From: Protula sp. h YS-2021
Taxonomy: Eukaryota; Annelida; Polychaeta; Sabellida; Serpulidae
Direction: 5' to 3'
Length of the DNA: 64,000 nt
NCBI GenBank assembly: GCA_949752745.1
Contig: OX457028.1
Span: forward strand, 7,396,922 to 7,460,921
Of the stretch, positions 35,781 to 47,399 are shown piece after piece. A program made the position numbers and the translations under genes. The first letter of the stretch is position 1; each line of letters starts with the position of its first letter. The notes below the pieces were generated by a model that searched no databases, was not told where the DNA came from, and was given only the letters and a program-made list of their open reading frames with translations.

Positions 35781-38734
35781 AACAAAGCAGCGCACACCCT
35801 GATTAAGTGTACTCAGCCAATAATAAAGACACGTTTACGATTTCTTTATGGAATTTATCTCCACCTTTTATGCTATCTTTATATAAACAATATCAACCTC
35901 AAGAACAAGTTTCCTGAACTAACAAAGAAATATACAATTGTTGCAAAACAGTTATCACTTCATATCAAAATGTGTATCACAATAAAAAAAACTACATTTC
36001 ATGTTTACATTTCCTCTAACAAGCTTGTTTCAAATTCCTCCGTGAATATTTTTATCATCTTATGGCCGAACCAGCTCCTCAAATTGTTAATAAACCAATA
36101 ACGCATTCGTACTTCAGCTGACACAATGCACGCATGTAAAACTAAAACTAAACCTTTCACTTCATCCGTGTTAAGCACAAGTTCCTTTTTTCGAAGGCAC
36201 ACACACAAAAAAAAAACAAAAAAACACACCCCTTCCACACACTGACACTAGGATACACTGTAAGAGTTGAACCTCAAGCAACAACACTTAAAACTGTAAC
36301 TTGTCTAGCTGTTTAAATGAATTTAGAACACAGCTGTTCTGGTTGAAAAATGCTTAAATCTACCACTCGTTTATCCAACCACAACCATAAATCTTAATGA
36401 ACAAGTCATCGTAGACGGCAAAGTGCCCAACCAAAATTGAGGATCCAAGACGGCGGCCATTGTGACCTTGAAAAATGACGTGCAGCTACCCACTAGGTCA
36501 TCTTTATGCTAAATATCATAGGTAATACACAGTGAATTATCAGGGTGGGAGAAACACCCGGCCATCGACGGACGGACGGGCGAAACCCAAACCCACAGCC
36601 CCCCCCCCCCCCCCTCCTCCGGGGGCAAATAAACACTAGCGAAGGGGACGTAAATACTCCTCGTTTCATCAACCCAGTGGAACACTGCCAGTAACAACCA
36701 AACAGGAACAGACACTTCTACTGTCCCAGTTGTTCAGGCTTCAAACTAAAGATGGCTGTTTTAGTCAGCACTGTGCACATTGTCATTTCAAAATTGGGAT
36801 TGTATTTTTCTTAAATGTTGGCACAAAACTAGTACCAAGAACGCCGGAAGGCGCGGGGGGAGGGGGGAGGGGGCGGGGGGGGGGAGGGGGGAAGGAGAGG
36901 AGGGGGGTTATGATCGTCACATTCGGCAGCACACCGTATTGGGAGAAGAAGAAAATGGGACTTTTTGCCCTGCAGCCTTGGGCTGGGAACAGAACACTCT
37001 TGTAATGCCACTTGTGACCACGGATCGTGCTCCATGATATTCGTCAGTATTTCTTTATCTTATCTTTAACTTAATCATTTCGACACGCCAGTTTTTATGA
37101 CATCATATCCACTCAGCTGTGCAAGCAAAAATAATAATAATTACAATAATAAAATAAAAAAATAAAGGAAAGCAAAGGAAAAGTTCTTTTGGCAGTAGTT
37201 TTTGGCAAATCGGGGACTAATTTAACAAGGACCTCTCACATTTCTTGTGTTACCATCGCAACAAATCTTTAGGGGATTCGGTTCAGGTCCCAATAAGACA
37301 CAGAGAGTTCACCCGCTAAAACAAATTTGTTTGCGATAAAAGTTGACTTCTAATTGGACTCAGCGTTTTTTTTTTGACCCAGTCCAAAGAACCACTTGGT
37401 CACAAGCAAAGCATCACATACGGCAAAGCAGTGCTTAAAAAAGAAACATCCATTCCCGTTCTTTGAATTCCGAGTGAGCGGTGCCAAAACATGCAGTCAA
37501 TTTTCCATGACAACGCAAATCGAAATTTGTATGAAATCGAGAGACCTTCGCCATAAGGCTGGTTCGTTAAATGAGGTGCACGAATTCCGGTATAAAGCAC
37601 CACAAGCTGGTCACGGATACAATGGAATTTTTTTTTTTTTTTTGCACCAAAATTCTAAATAAATTCAGAGCACCGAAGTACAGCGACAAAAAAAGATTCA
37701 GTTATAAAAAAAATTATATATATATATAAGACGACAGCTTCGCCCGTTTTGAAACCGTCCTACAGACTCAGGGTTATCGATCAACTGCATACTGTTTTAG
37801 AGTCAATTTCTTTTTCCACGGTCTTCACTTTTAACCCGATTGAATAACGTGACGCAAGCAGAACATTCCTCGGAAAACGTACTGTGCAGTTATTCCGTTT
37901 CGACTGCATTTGTAACCTAATTCCAAAGGAAGCTCCACATTTCCCTGTAAGGTTTTCACACCATTGTCTTTTTTCAGCCATCAATATTACTATAATTATG
38001 CCAAATATCAGGTCCCACAGCCTCTGAAGCGGGCATTTCTGGCACACAGCAAATGTTCACACGACGGCCACTCTTTCATTGGGCTTGAAGAATCTACTTT
38101 TCCTTACACTAACACACACAACATTCAGACACGGAGAACCAGGTGAGCATTTCCATGACGACCGCAACATTTGTTTTTATCGTCTCACCCAAGAGCAAAT
38201 GAACACTTACCTACCCAACGCGGTTATGACAGAAAGTTTCATTCCAAAAGCAAGCTTTTTGCACTCTAGCTAAGGGTCTAAAAATCGAGAAGCTCTGCTG
38301 AAAAGCGCCCCCTCCCCCCCCCCCCCCCGCAAGTTTCTGTTCTGCTATGCTGCTTGGCAAAATATCAATCGTCGCTGAACGATAACATCCTAAAAAGCAC
38401 GCCTTTTTCTCAAATTTTAAATTTAAATTGTAAGACTGGTAACAAATAGACGGTAACGCTAAAAAACAAAGCACATATGGCATTCAATTTAATCTTCGGG
38501 ACGAATCAAATTAATTTCAAAAGACATGTAACTCTTCGGTATCGAAAGTCGTCAAGCTCGACTGAACACAATAACGGCGACCTGTTACATTTTATCGATA
38601 TGGCCGAGGAAATTAATTCTCTAGGAATTGTGTGACCTTACCGAAACTACACGTACCGGGAATGATATGTGTGAAACTCGGATCAGATGCAGTGATACAG
38701 TGCCAAATGTCCCCCCCCCCTAAATGGAACGGTC
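35781..38734. other. Convergent spacer between CDK5 and DNAAF2
   Basis: No gene recognised. It contains a dispersed-repeat copy (36425-36580), a C-run (36600-36614), a G-rich strand tract (36854-36907, G4-prone), a T-run (37628-37643) and a C-run (38317-38329). The DNAAF2 3' UTR should occupy part of the right end; an AATTTAATC near 38486 (ATTAAA on the minus strand) is a possible but weak polyadenylation signal. Confidence 0.4.
36425..36580 (+). repeat. Dispersed repeat family B, copy 1
   Basis: GCGGCCATTGTGACCTTGAA, then CTAAATATCATAGG, then ATCAGGGTGGGAG and GGACGGAC. It shares this order with 44793-44945 (+) and, in reverse complement, 56270-56370. Non-coding. Confidence 0.6.
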
Positions 38735-39778
38735 CTAATCGACATCCAGATCAAACATGGCGCTATTACTGAGCGCCACGGCGCACTTGGGCCTGAGCGC
38801 CTCATCCATGGGACCCTCGCTCCAGTTGAGCAGCGTTTCCGGGGCATCTGGATCCTTGGCCGGACGCGCGCCTTCCGCGGTTCCGGACGCGCCGGCCGCG
38901 CCGGACGCGGTCGCTTCCGCGCCCGCCTCCTCATAGTCGTCGCTGTCGTATCCGTTCGTAGTCCTCTCGTCAGCGTTTGTGACGTCATCAGACTTGATGC
39001 TGCCTTTCGTTGTGACTGAATTAGTGTCTACAGGATCGACCTTACGTTCCCCTTCGCTGTCGATACCGTTCACGAGACCTCCATTTAACTGTTCGCTTTT
39101 GGGTACGGAATTCAGTGTAGTACTTTTGTGACCTGTTACGTCGTTAGAAATGCTGCTTGGATTTGGTGCAGAGGCCTCGCTATGCTCATGAGCTTTCAGT
39201 ATTGGCCCCTGTGACGATGTTTCAGTGGCGCTGTGCGGAGAAGGCTTTTCATTTGGCGCCAGTTGATTCGAGTCCTTTGCAATATCAGCTGGCGCCATGG
39301 CGCTGCACTCCTCCTGTGACGTAACGCCGGCGGAGTGGCGTTTATTGCCCTCGCCCGCCGTCAGCTCGTCGCTACTCGGCTCGGACACCGAGTTGCTACT
39401 GCGCCGGCGCCGCCCATGCTGGCGCTTCTCGTTGCGGCGCTGCTTCTTGCGCTTGTTCTTGAGCGTCTGGCGCATGCTGCTCACGCTCTGGTTCTGCTTG
39501 AACATGGCGCTGTCGACGTGATCGCTGAACGACACGCTCTTCTTGCGCTCGAGCGCCGCCTCCTCGCCGCTCGTCCACTCGCCGTTCTCGTCCGACTCGG
39601 AGATGAGGCTCTCGGCGCCGGCGCTCATCTGTCGGCTGTACGAGCAGGCCAGGTCGTCGCTCGACTCAGACACGGTGCGCTGCTTGAGGATGCCGTGCAG
39701 CTTGGGCAGCTGCTTCTCGTGCACCACCTCGATGTCCTCGCCGCTCTCAGAGACGCTCCGTCTGGTGCCACGTTTTTC
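38735..39778 (-). CDS. DNAAF2: DNAAF2 exon 3 (C-terminal tail, stop)
   Basis: 347 codons plus stop. Acceptor TTGTCTGCGCAG. Disordered Ser/Glu-rich tail with GILKQRTVSES, KKSVSFSDHVD, a basic RKKQRRNEKRQHGRRRR stretch and the end MFDLDVD. GC-rich compared with the flanks; the antisense frames of up to 163 codons here are shadows. Confidence 0.93.
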   Translation of the reverse strand, partial: EKRGTRRSVSESGEDIEVVHEKQLPKLHGILKQRTVSESSDDLACSYSRQMSAGAESLISESDENGEWTSGEEAALERKKSVSFSDHVDSAMFKQNQSVSSMRQTLKNKRKKQRRNEKRQHGRRRRSSNSVSEPSSDELTAGEGNKRHSAGVTSQEECSAMAPADIAKDSNQLAPNEKPSPHSATETSSQGPILKAHEHSEASAPNPSSISNDVTGHKSTTLNSVPKSEQLNGGLVNGIDSEGERKVDPVDTNSVTTKGSIKSDDVTNADERTTNGYDSDDYEEAGAEATASGAAGASGTAEGARPAKDPDAPETLLNWSEGPMDEALRPKCAVALSNSAMFDLDVD

Positions 39779-42700
39779 CTGCGCAGACAAGGGAAACGGA
39801 TTAGCACAAAGTCAAATCTCAAATAACAAAACTCACCCCTCAGTACTGCACCAAGATTTGGCAAAAAAAAAAAAAAAAAAAACCCCATAAATTAAAATAC
39901 ATGGGACACTGATTGGTCAGTTTGTTTTCCGTTAAGCAAGGTTCATCCAAGGGAAAGCACAAAGAACATTCCGCCTGCGATTTGCCATCATCGTCAGAAG
40001 CAAACCGAGACAGTCTGAGACAGTGCTGAGAGAATACCTGAATTTCTATAGTAAGCTGAGCACTGTTCATGTCCTTGACCTCCAGATCGGGCATCTCATC
40101 AGCGACGACCGGTTGCTGTGACGACAACTCGAGGTCAAGTTGGTCCAGCTCGGCCTTTAGCGTCTTCTCGGACAAGAACACTTTCTCCTGTAAGCAAAGT
40201 GAGCATCACACCTACACTTTCTCCTGTAAGCAAAGTGAGCACTCACGCCTACACATTCTCCTGTAAGCAAAGTGAGCACTCACACCTTCAGCTTCTGCTG
40301 TAAGAAACCTGAGCACTCACACCTAGTTTCTCCTGCAAGAAAAGTGAGCACTCACACCTAGTTTCTCCTGTAAGCAAAGTGAGCACTCACACCTACAGTT
40401 TCTCCTGTAAGCAAAGTGAGCACTCACACCTACACTTTCTCCTGTAAGCAAAGTGAGCACTCACACCTAAAGTTTCTCCTGTAAGCAAAGTGAGCACTCA
40501 CACCTAAAGTTTCTCCTGTAAGCAAAGTGAGCACTCACACCTAAAGTTTCTCCTGTAAGCAAAGTGAGCACTCACACCTACAGTTTCTCCTGTAAGTAAA
40601 GTGAGCACTCACACCTACATTTTTTGGAATTTTACGTACTACATTTCTGAAATACTTTTACAAATGTACTTGCAAGATTTACGCATTTTGTAAGTACAAC
40701 TACTCGTCTCGTAAAGCCACGTCAGATAAAGACAGAAGTGGCTTTACTCAGTATTACGTTCTTTTAACATCAGAAACCCCGAGTCTTGTTTGGCAACTAA
40801 ATTTAGATTTCGTAAAAAATGCCTTTGTTTGATCCTTTATCTTTTATGTTATATCATCTTATATATTTTTTTCTCAGATAAAAACAATCATATGCTAACA
40901 GGGGTGCACATAAGACCTTCGCATTTCGCCATGGCGAAGGTGAAATCCATTTGGCGAAGGTGAACAGATTCACCTTCGCCAAGTTGGCGAAGGTGAATTA
41001 AGGCTAAAATTATTATAATAAATTCAAAATATGGACTGAGTCACTACCGATGTAGCTCTATAAAGACATAAACTGGACAATATAGTTAAAAATATGTATA
41101 GTTTAGATGCAATAAACAAATTAAGTTACAGTTTTAGTAAAAGGTATAATTTGGCGAAGGTGAATTCGATTTGGCGGAGGTGAGCTGAACGCGCTTCGCC
41201 AAACTGGCGAAGGTAAAAAAATCCTTATGTGCGCCCCTGTGCTAAAGTTTTGAGACTTGAAGCCTGAAGTAATCAAGAAAATTAGCAGTAGATGCACATC
41301 GAATTTTAAAGAGCGTCGTCCCAATGCTCGCACAAAAATATAGCTGTTAAAAAGGAGATTCAAATACAATTCATATCCTAGACTTTACGCCGAATCTTTT
41401 TTTCCTCATGATATCAGGGGAGCAATTTTTACTCAGTTCATTCGATAAAGACCCACAGGGCGCAGTTGCAGTTGTTACATACAAAGCACGTCAGTCAAAG
41501 ACAAGCTTGGCAATTCAACAGGCACTCCCGCAATCACAAGGGGCTGCTACTGTTCCGCTCGGGGCGAGTTCCAAAAGAAAGTAATGGCACGGCAAGCAGA
41601 TTTTTATGAACTCCGCCTCTCAAGCGAGTCTTATTCAGGGCAGTTTTTTTTTCCATAAGAATAAACAAATTTGTCATTAAGTTGTGGTTCATCACCAATG
41701 GCCAATAAACAGAGCAATAATTAACCGCATCACGACCTATGCGGGGTCTTACACCTGCGTTCGTGGTCAATGTTTTATTGACCGACACCGTCGCCCATAC
41801 AGCATTTCCCGTCCATCACAGTACATAATTATAAGGCTTCTTTGGTTTACAGGTGTAACTCTACCCACAGATATCTAGAGAAATATAGATATAAACCTGC
41901 GGATATTTAGAGCGATGCTGATATACATGTGCAGATATCTAGAGCGAAATTGATATATACCTGCAAATATCTACCTAGCTGAACAGATTAGCTATTTGTG
42001 GACTTTTTATCTAGCATTTCCATTATAATCTTTGTGTGCAGGTTTTTCTTTTTGCCCATATACTTAAATGCAGTGGCTCAGCCATTTTTAACTGTCAACT
42101 GTAAATATGTATTTTTCTTATTGGTTTTTTCAAAACATAAATCAAAGCCATACATTGATTTTAAACTAGTGTCTGATTTCCGACTTTGTGCTTGAGTTTT
42201 TTACGCACTTACGTGGGACGACTGCGTGAATGTTGACCCTCATGCAAAAAAAAACAAAAAAAAAAAACGCGGAAAAGCCTTAAACATGATTCTGGACTGG
42301 GAGGAATCAACAGTAAAGTTCCACGTGCCATAAATATAAGATAAGTATATTTTCATTTAAGTATACGCAACTTAATCGTCTGCTGTTTGTGTAAGCTTAC
42401 CTCAAGAGTCTCCTCATTCTGCCCAATCTGCAGCGTTTCCCACGCACCCAGGCACTCGTCTGTCTTTACGAACGTAACCACAACATTATGAACTCCCACA
42501 TCAACGTAGGAATTGCTTTCTTCGATAACACAACCCTCTGCAAATTTCACTACACAACCGTAATGCATCGGAAATCCTCCGGGGCCCAATGACGTCAGCT
42601 TCATGTCCAAACCGCGACATTTTCCCTCAACATGCACGAACCGCTTATCCACCGATTCTCGAACGGCATTTTTGACATCGAGAATAACCGTCACTGTTTC

Positions 42701-44125
42701 GTCATCTTGTAAATAATCAAACGCAGGAAATGCATAAAATGGGGACGGTTCTTTTGGACACTGCATGTCGGCACTGTTCAGCGGGCCATCACCACCAGCG
42801 GCGTCCTTCACCCCCGCCACTTCCTCGCTGTTGCTGACGTCACTAGAGTCTCCGCCGGTATCTCCCCCGTCGCGGTTCATGCTCTCCTCCGACGACAAGA
42901 CCTGAATCAGGGGCCTGTCCAGATCGGCTGTACACGGCAGCTTCAGGTCCATCTCAGGCTCGGCTCCCTGCTCCGCGCTGCCCGCGACTGGGTGCGCGTC
43001 TACGCCATCACCCCGGAAAGGAAGGGGCGGCATTTTGGCTGCAAGCACGGGAAGTGTGACGATCAGTTTGTGTTTACCTTTGTCAAACTTTGCCCCTCCC
43101 TTCTCTTCGTCCACGGGGTAGGGGAGGTCCAGCTCGAGCTTGTACTTGGCAGGTTTATCACTTTCCAGAACGAGCTTTTTTTCCATAACATCCAGGTCTA
43201 CTGAAGCCGCTGATTTTAACAGTGGAAGCTGTATTTCCACGACAAGTTCTTTGGGCCTGGTGCTGGCTTTCGCATCTGGCGCAGCTCTGAAATCCTGCAA
43301 ATGAAAATACCCTCGATGGATGATGTTATACTGCGGCGTTTCATAATCACTATCCTTCGGTGGAGTTTTGGAGCTTTTTGTGGCGTCGCTCTTTCGCACG
43401 TCTTGGCGAGCAGCTACCTTGGCCTGTCGCTCCTCCGCTAGCTCCTGGGAGGTTTTCTCGCCGTAAGGATAAGGCACTTTAGTGAGCGGGTCTTGCGTGT
43501 CAGGACTTGCCTTTTGGCTGCCATCCTTTTTCGACCGGATCACGGTGGCGGTTGGCGTCCCCTTGAATTTCATTTTTGGAAACTTGACATTTTTCTTGTC
43601 TACTTTTAAGTCAAACATCTTCTCGATACCTTCAAACGCCGTGTCATGAAGCATTTTCTTGAACTGCGAATTGCTTTCGGCCATTCGGTAGGTTTCTGGG
43701 TGTACCACAAAATCGATCACCTTGCATTTATCACCCTGTTTGTCAGTATCTTCCCTTACCGGTGCAAAGCTATGTGGTATGGCCCAACTGTGTCCCGATT
43801 TCCCATCCGGGCTAATTTTTTTGGAACACTTCGGTTTTTCGATATGTTCATTTTTACACACATTAACAAACGTTTTTACTTTGCCATTTGTTGACGTTTT
43901 AATGACGTAGCCCGGGTCGGGATTGACGAACTTCACGTCCATTCCTCTTTCATTTTCCAGCTGCGCAATCTCATCCTCGTACCGTTTCCGGTTCTCGGGA
44001 TCCGAAATTTCTTCGGCATATTCCGCCAAAAGTTTTCGGAATTCCTCGTTTTTCAAGGCCTCTGTGAGTCGCTTAACCTCATCGCCCGAAAGGTCTAAAT
44101 CTTCCAATTTCTTGCTAGATTCCAT
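38735..44125 (-). CDS. DNAAF2: Protein kintoun (dynein axonemal assembly factor 2), three coding exons
   Basis: Cytoplasmic co-chaperone of the R2TP/HSP90 type that preassembles ciliary dynein arms. Exons 44125-42401, 40187-40038 and 39778-38735 join in phase 0 to 972 residues (human about 837). The start at MESSKKLEDLDLSGDEVKRL matches the family's LEDLDLSGEEV opening. An upstream in-frame ATG (44233) is less likely because a TTGTTGCAG splice acceptor lies between. The PIH1 domain spans about 40-200 (DPENRKRYEDEI, VNPDPGYVIKT, FVNVC, KFKGTP). The CS-like domain spans about 262-362 (YNIIHRGYFHLQDF, PKELVVEIQLPLLKSA, HKLIVTLPVL). The C-terminal exon has the family's GILKQRTVSESSDD and RKKSVSFSDHV motifs in a low-complexity acidic tail. 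No lesions are seen. It implies an organism with motile cilia. Confidence 0.95.
40038..40187 (-). CDS. DNAAF2: DNAAF2 exon 2
   Basis: Fifty codons from EKVFLSEKTLKAELDQLDLE to AQLTIEIQ; donor GTATTC. The acceptor CTTTGCTTACAG is the last unit of a 37-bp array lying upstream in the gene's direction. Confidence 0.9.
40188..40620 (-). repeat. 37-bp array containing the DNAAF2 exon 2 acceptor
   Basis: On the minus strand each unit reads GTGCTCACTTTGCTTACAG, then GAGAAAGTGT (or GAGAAACTGT) and TAGGTGTGA. The real junction is CTTTGCTTACAG followed by GAGAAAGTGTTCTTG, so each unit copies the intron end, the AG and about ten exon bases. About eleven decoy units precede the real site; two (near 40293 and 40327) are diverged. 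Confidence 0.92.
40899..41239. mobile_element. hAT-like MITE, complete
   Basis: Starts CAGGGGTGCACATAAG and ends CTTATGTGCGCCCCTG, inverted ends of about 16 bases. It is flanked by TGCTAA on both sides (40893-40898 and 41240-41245). The 341-base interior repeats TTGGCGAAGGTGAA in both orientations and codes for nothing. The terminal CAGGG favours hAT, although hAT duplications are usually 8 bases; here 6 are seen. Confidence 0.75.
41246..42400. other. Rest of DNAAF2 intron 1
   Basis: No coding feature. A three-copy repeat of about 38 bases with GCAGATATCTAGAGC lies at 41865-41975, and an A-run lies near 42246-42266. Confidence 0.45.
42401..44125 (-). CDS. DNAAF2: DNAAF2 exon 1 (PIH1 and CS-like domains)
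   Basis: 575 codons from the chosen ATG to a GTAAGC donor after EETLE. It holds both folded domains and most of the acidic linker (SSEESMNRDGGDTGGDSS). A pyrimidine-rich TTATTGTTGCAG 31 bases upstream of the ATG suggests an additional 5' UTR exon. Confidence 0.95.
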
Positions 44126-44499
44126 TTTTCGAAGGTATTTGACCTGCAACAATAAAAGCCCTGCACATATTTGCATATATTTACATATCTGCTGCTGTTT
44201 AAGCCCGTGTGACGGTCTACATTTTTCTGTCAAGTAACCAGAACGCCTGGATACCTGTTACAACTGCATCAAAGGAAATGTTTACCCTTCACATATTTCT
44301 TACGTATAATAAGTGTGGTGTTTAATATACTGTTTAGCAGTTTTTCACTTTTATTGCATACATGATTCAGACACAGCCGCGAAATAATAAAACCATTAAG
44401 TGACGATGGCCGAGTAGACAAGAAGGAAACTTAAAATCACTACGAGTCCAGAAGATGCGCGTTTTCAGCTTGTTTAAAGAAATAGCGAAAATGTTACCA

Positions 44500-44790
44500 C
44501 TGCGACAGAATTTGGGTGGGGGTGGGATAACAAATGTTACCACTGCGACAGAATTTGGGTCGGATAACAAATGTTACCACTGGGACAGATTTTGGGTCGG
44601 AGTCGGGTAACAAATGTTACCACTTGGATAGAATTTGGGTCGGGATCGGATAACAAATGTTACCACTGTGACAGGACTTGGGTCGGAGTCGGGTAACAAG
44701 TGGTACCACTGCGACAGACTTTGGGTCGGGGTCGGATAACAAATGTTACCACTGGGACACAATTTGGGTCGTGGTCGGGTAACAAAATAT
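44500..44790. repeat. About 44-bp minisatellite upstream of DNAAF2
   Basis: Seven units built on TAACAAATGTTACCACTGCG, ACAGAATTTGGGTCGG and a variable GGTCGG piece. It lies about 400 bases 5' of the DNAAF2 start, possibly within its promoter region. Confidence 0.88.
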
Positions 44791-44792
44791 TG

Positions 44793-44945
44793 CGGCCATT
44801 GTGGCCTTGAAATTTGATCAGGATTGCATTATAAATAACTTGCATCCATCCACTGTGATAAGACCTCTAATTGCCAAATATCATAGGAAACGGATCATCA
44901 GGGTTGGAGTAATGGATGGTGGACGAACGAGCATACGGTCAACCT
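44793..44945 (+). repeat. Dispersed repeat family B, copy 2
   Basis: GCGGCCATTGTGGCCTTGAA followed by CCAAATATCATAGGAAAC and ATCAGGGTTGGAG, in the same order as copy 1. It begins where the 44-bp array ends. Confidence 0.6.
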
Positions 44946-45189
44946 CCAGTCTCTTGCCGAGGCCTGAAGCCCAGTTTGAAGGGGGAATATCATAGAAGGA
45001 ATAGCTGCACTACACTGAAGATCACGACTAGATCAGCGCTGGCTTAAGACTCTAAAGGCACTAATTCACTGATACACAACCTCAGGGTTTCGCTTTCTTC
45101 TCAAGAAAGACTATGGAAATACGGACATAAACATTTGACAGATGAGCGCGAAACTATTTTTTTCTACTTTTTCCACGAAGATTACACAT

Positions 45190-45765
45190 TTCTAAATAAG
45201 CCAGAACGAAATAGCAAACCTTTCGACTCGAATATGGATTATTGTCTATAATTGACAAACATAGACGGTTTTCAGCCATATAAGATGTTATTTTTCATTT
45301 AACCAGTTTGGACCTGCTGAGACCCGGTTCGCTACTGAGGTTCGGTGTACTGCTTCACATTCTCAATATATAACAATATGCAGCTCAATTGCACTCGCCT
45401 TGAGGCACCTGCGTGGCGATTTTATGCAACATTCAACGACCGACTAGCGTTTATTGCAATTTGCCCAAGGCCCTCAAATACAAGAGCAAGGATATACAAC
45501 TACAGTTAAACAAGTTTAAGTTAAAGGTACACTTTCTTTAAAAGAAAAGAATACGGAAGTAACTGCTAATATCCAGCAAATAACTGACATCTGTTTACAT
45601 CCAGGACGAATGGTTTGTCACGTGAGAAAAATTACACTAAATTTTGTAATTATCCACCAAAAACTTTTGAATTGATATTTCAAAAAGGATTGAAGAAATC
45701 AAAAGCTAAATACTGTTGATGTACAGAATAAATTAATGCCTCATTATGCATCTATCAATTATCAT
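45190..45765. repeat. Dispersed repeat family A, fragmentary copies
   Basis: The 45200-45320 part (AAACCTTTCGACTCGAATAT, TTTTCAGCCATATAAGATG) resembles 49775-49880 in the forward sense. The 45600-45760 part (TTTGTAATTATCCACCAAAA) is the reverse complement of the GGTGGATAGTT region of copies 1 and 3. Rearranged debris. Confidence 0.5.
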
Positions 45766-46240
45766 CTACCAACTACTTTATTTAAAATTTTGTTCACTTG
45801 ACTTAGGTCATACGAAATTTGAAGCCAAGGGCGTAAACACACATTTTACAGGTAGAATGCTTAAGTTAACTTTTCTGTACTTTAATGAAGAAATCAAAGA
45901 TACGCAGCTCACTCAAATTGTGCCTGATTTGCAAAAGGGGTACACTGCTCAAGAACTTTCAGAAATATCTGAACAACAGGGACTGGTATGCAGGTTTGGT
46001 GCCTCAGAACATACGAAGTCGACCCCTATTAGCGGAAAATTGGAACGTTTCGTTGCTCTGACAGAGAGATACGCGAAACAATTTAATGAACAGCTGGCTC
46101 GTGCTACCTGGCATATTACAAATGAACTATCCGTAAAAATTGGTATGATTCGGACTGCAGTCTCGCAGCATAATAAGGTGACCCCTATGAGCCGAAAAAA
46201 CAGAAAGCTTCGTAACTTTGACAGATATATATATATATAA
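45746..46240 (+). other. Unassigned 164-codon open frame
   Basis: The frame is open but shows no domain I recognise. Two parts (around 46015 and 46177) share CGACCCCTATTAGCGGAAAA-like sequence, suggesting a decayed repeat rather than a gene. The end runs into a TATATATA stretch. Listed only because of its length. Confidence 0.15.
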
Positions 46241-47054
46241 AGTTTAAGGATAAGCGGACTTGGAGCTATCTTGGTCTGAAATCGTAGCTGTATTGCAGAA
46301 GTTATGATAGGATTATCGTGTTTAATAACTGACGAGTGTTTGCTCTTTGAATGAGCTAAAACACAATGTTTTTAATTTTCGAATCTAATGTGTTTACAAA
46401 AAATTAATTCACCGGTACCAACCCTCGCTGTCAAAAGGAAGCCCCTTGAGTGATACTTGGAAGCAGTAAGCGAAAGTGAACTTAAACAATAGTGAAAATC
46501 AAACCATAATCAATTTGTTTGTGCAGTTCATAATAAAGGTCCCAATGCATATCTAAATACCTGGCTGTCGCATAAAATTAAGTCATGGTTTTTCTTTACA
46601 CAGCAAAAAACTTACCTAGCACACGTCTCTGTCTGGCTAGCAACAAGTCTCAACTATGCGGTACTACTTTTGATGCATTCGTTTGCGTGAACCAATCTGG
46701 TGCCAAACCGAAAAGTTCCTTGAGAAACAATTCCTTTCCAGTCGCATGCCAGAAAAATTCTAGCAGTAGTAGTTCATGAAGTTTATTTCGATTTGCAAGT
46801 ATGACAGTTTAATTAGATAAACAATATAAAAGAATAAATATTACGTGAATAAAAGTCGTATGAAATGTTTAGAGTTTCTTTTACAACATTAATTTCTCTC
46901 AATTTCAGTTGTTTTAAAGTTGAAAAAAATCTTCAGCATTTAATATTGTCACTTGAAGGCGTTATGCTATTGTAATATTTAAATTGATTTCGTGATTATT
47001 TGAATTATTGAAGATTAAATAGTCTACATGTTATGAAAGAGCTCTTGTATGTCT

Positions 47055-47392
47055 GGGTTTTCACAGTCGGTATTTTAATTGTTCTATTGTCTCTAGTTTT
47101 GTGCATATTCTCTTTTCGCTGGGGGTAATAGGTAGTGATTGACGTTGCTTTCATTCGTTATTTCTTCGAAAAACTTTTTGCATATATCACAGTCTCCTCT
47201 GTTCAAGTGTTTTGAGCTTCAATGAGGATGTTCATAAGTAAGGGATGAAGCTATTGTGTGGAGTGCTCGTCGCTGTATTTTTTCTAAGGCTTCGGATTGC
47301 CCACGCAGGTGCTGCATACTCTGGTTGAGACAGGACTATAGAAGTATAGAAGTTAACAAGCTCTTTTGATGAACTTTTGATCTTCTTAATTG
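47055..47392 (-). pseudogene. LINE reverse transcriptase C-terminal remnant
   Basis: Minus-strand pieces in neighbouring frames read LVNFYTSIVLSQPEYAAPAW, then LEKIQRRALHTIASSLTYEH, then RGDCDICKKFFEEIT and NHYLLPPAKREYAQ. This is the ordered C-terminal signature of CR1/Rex-like non-LTR RTs (YxSxIxPxLEYAxPxW, LExIQxRAL, FFxxI, LLPP). At least two frameshifts and a stop. Confidence 0.6.
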
Positions 47393-47399
47393 AGCAAGA

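Noticed and set aside
39297..39826. Plus-strand frame of 163 codons opposite DNAAF2 exon 3
   Set aside because: GC-rich antisense shadow of a well supported exon.
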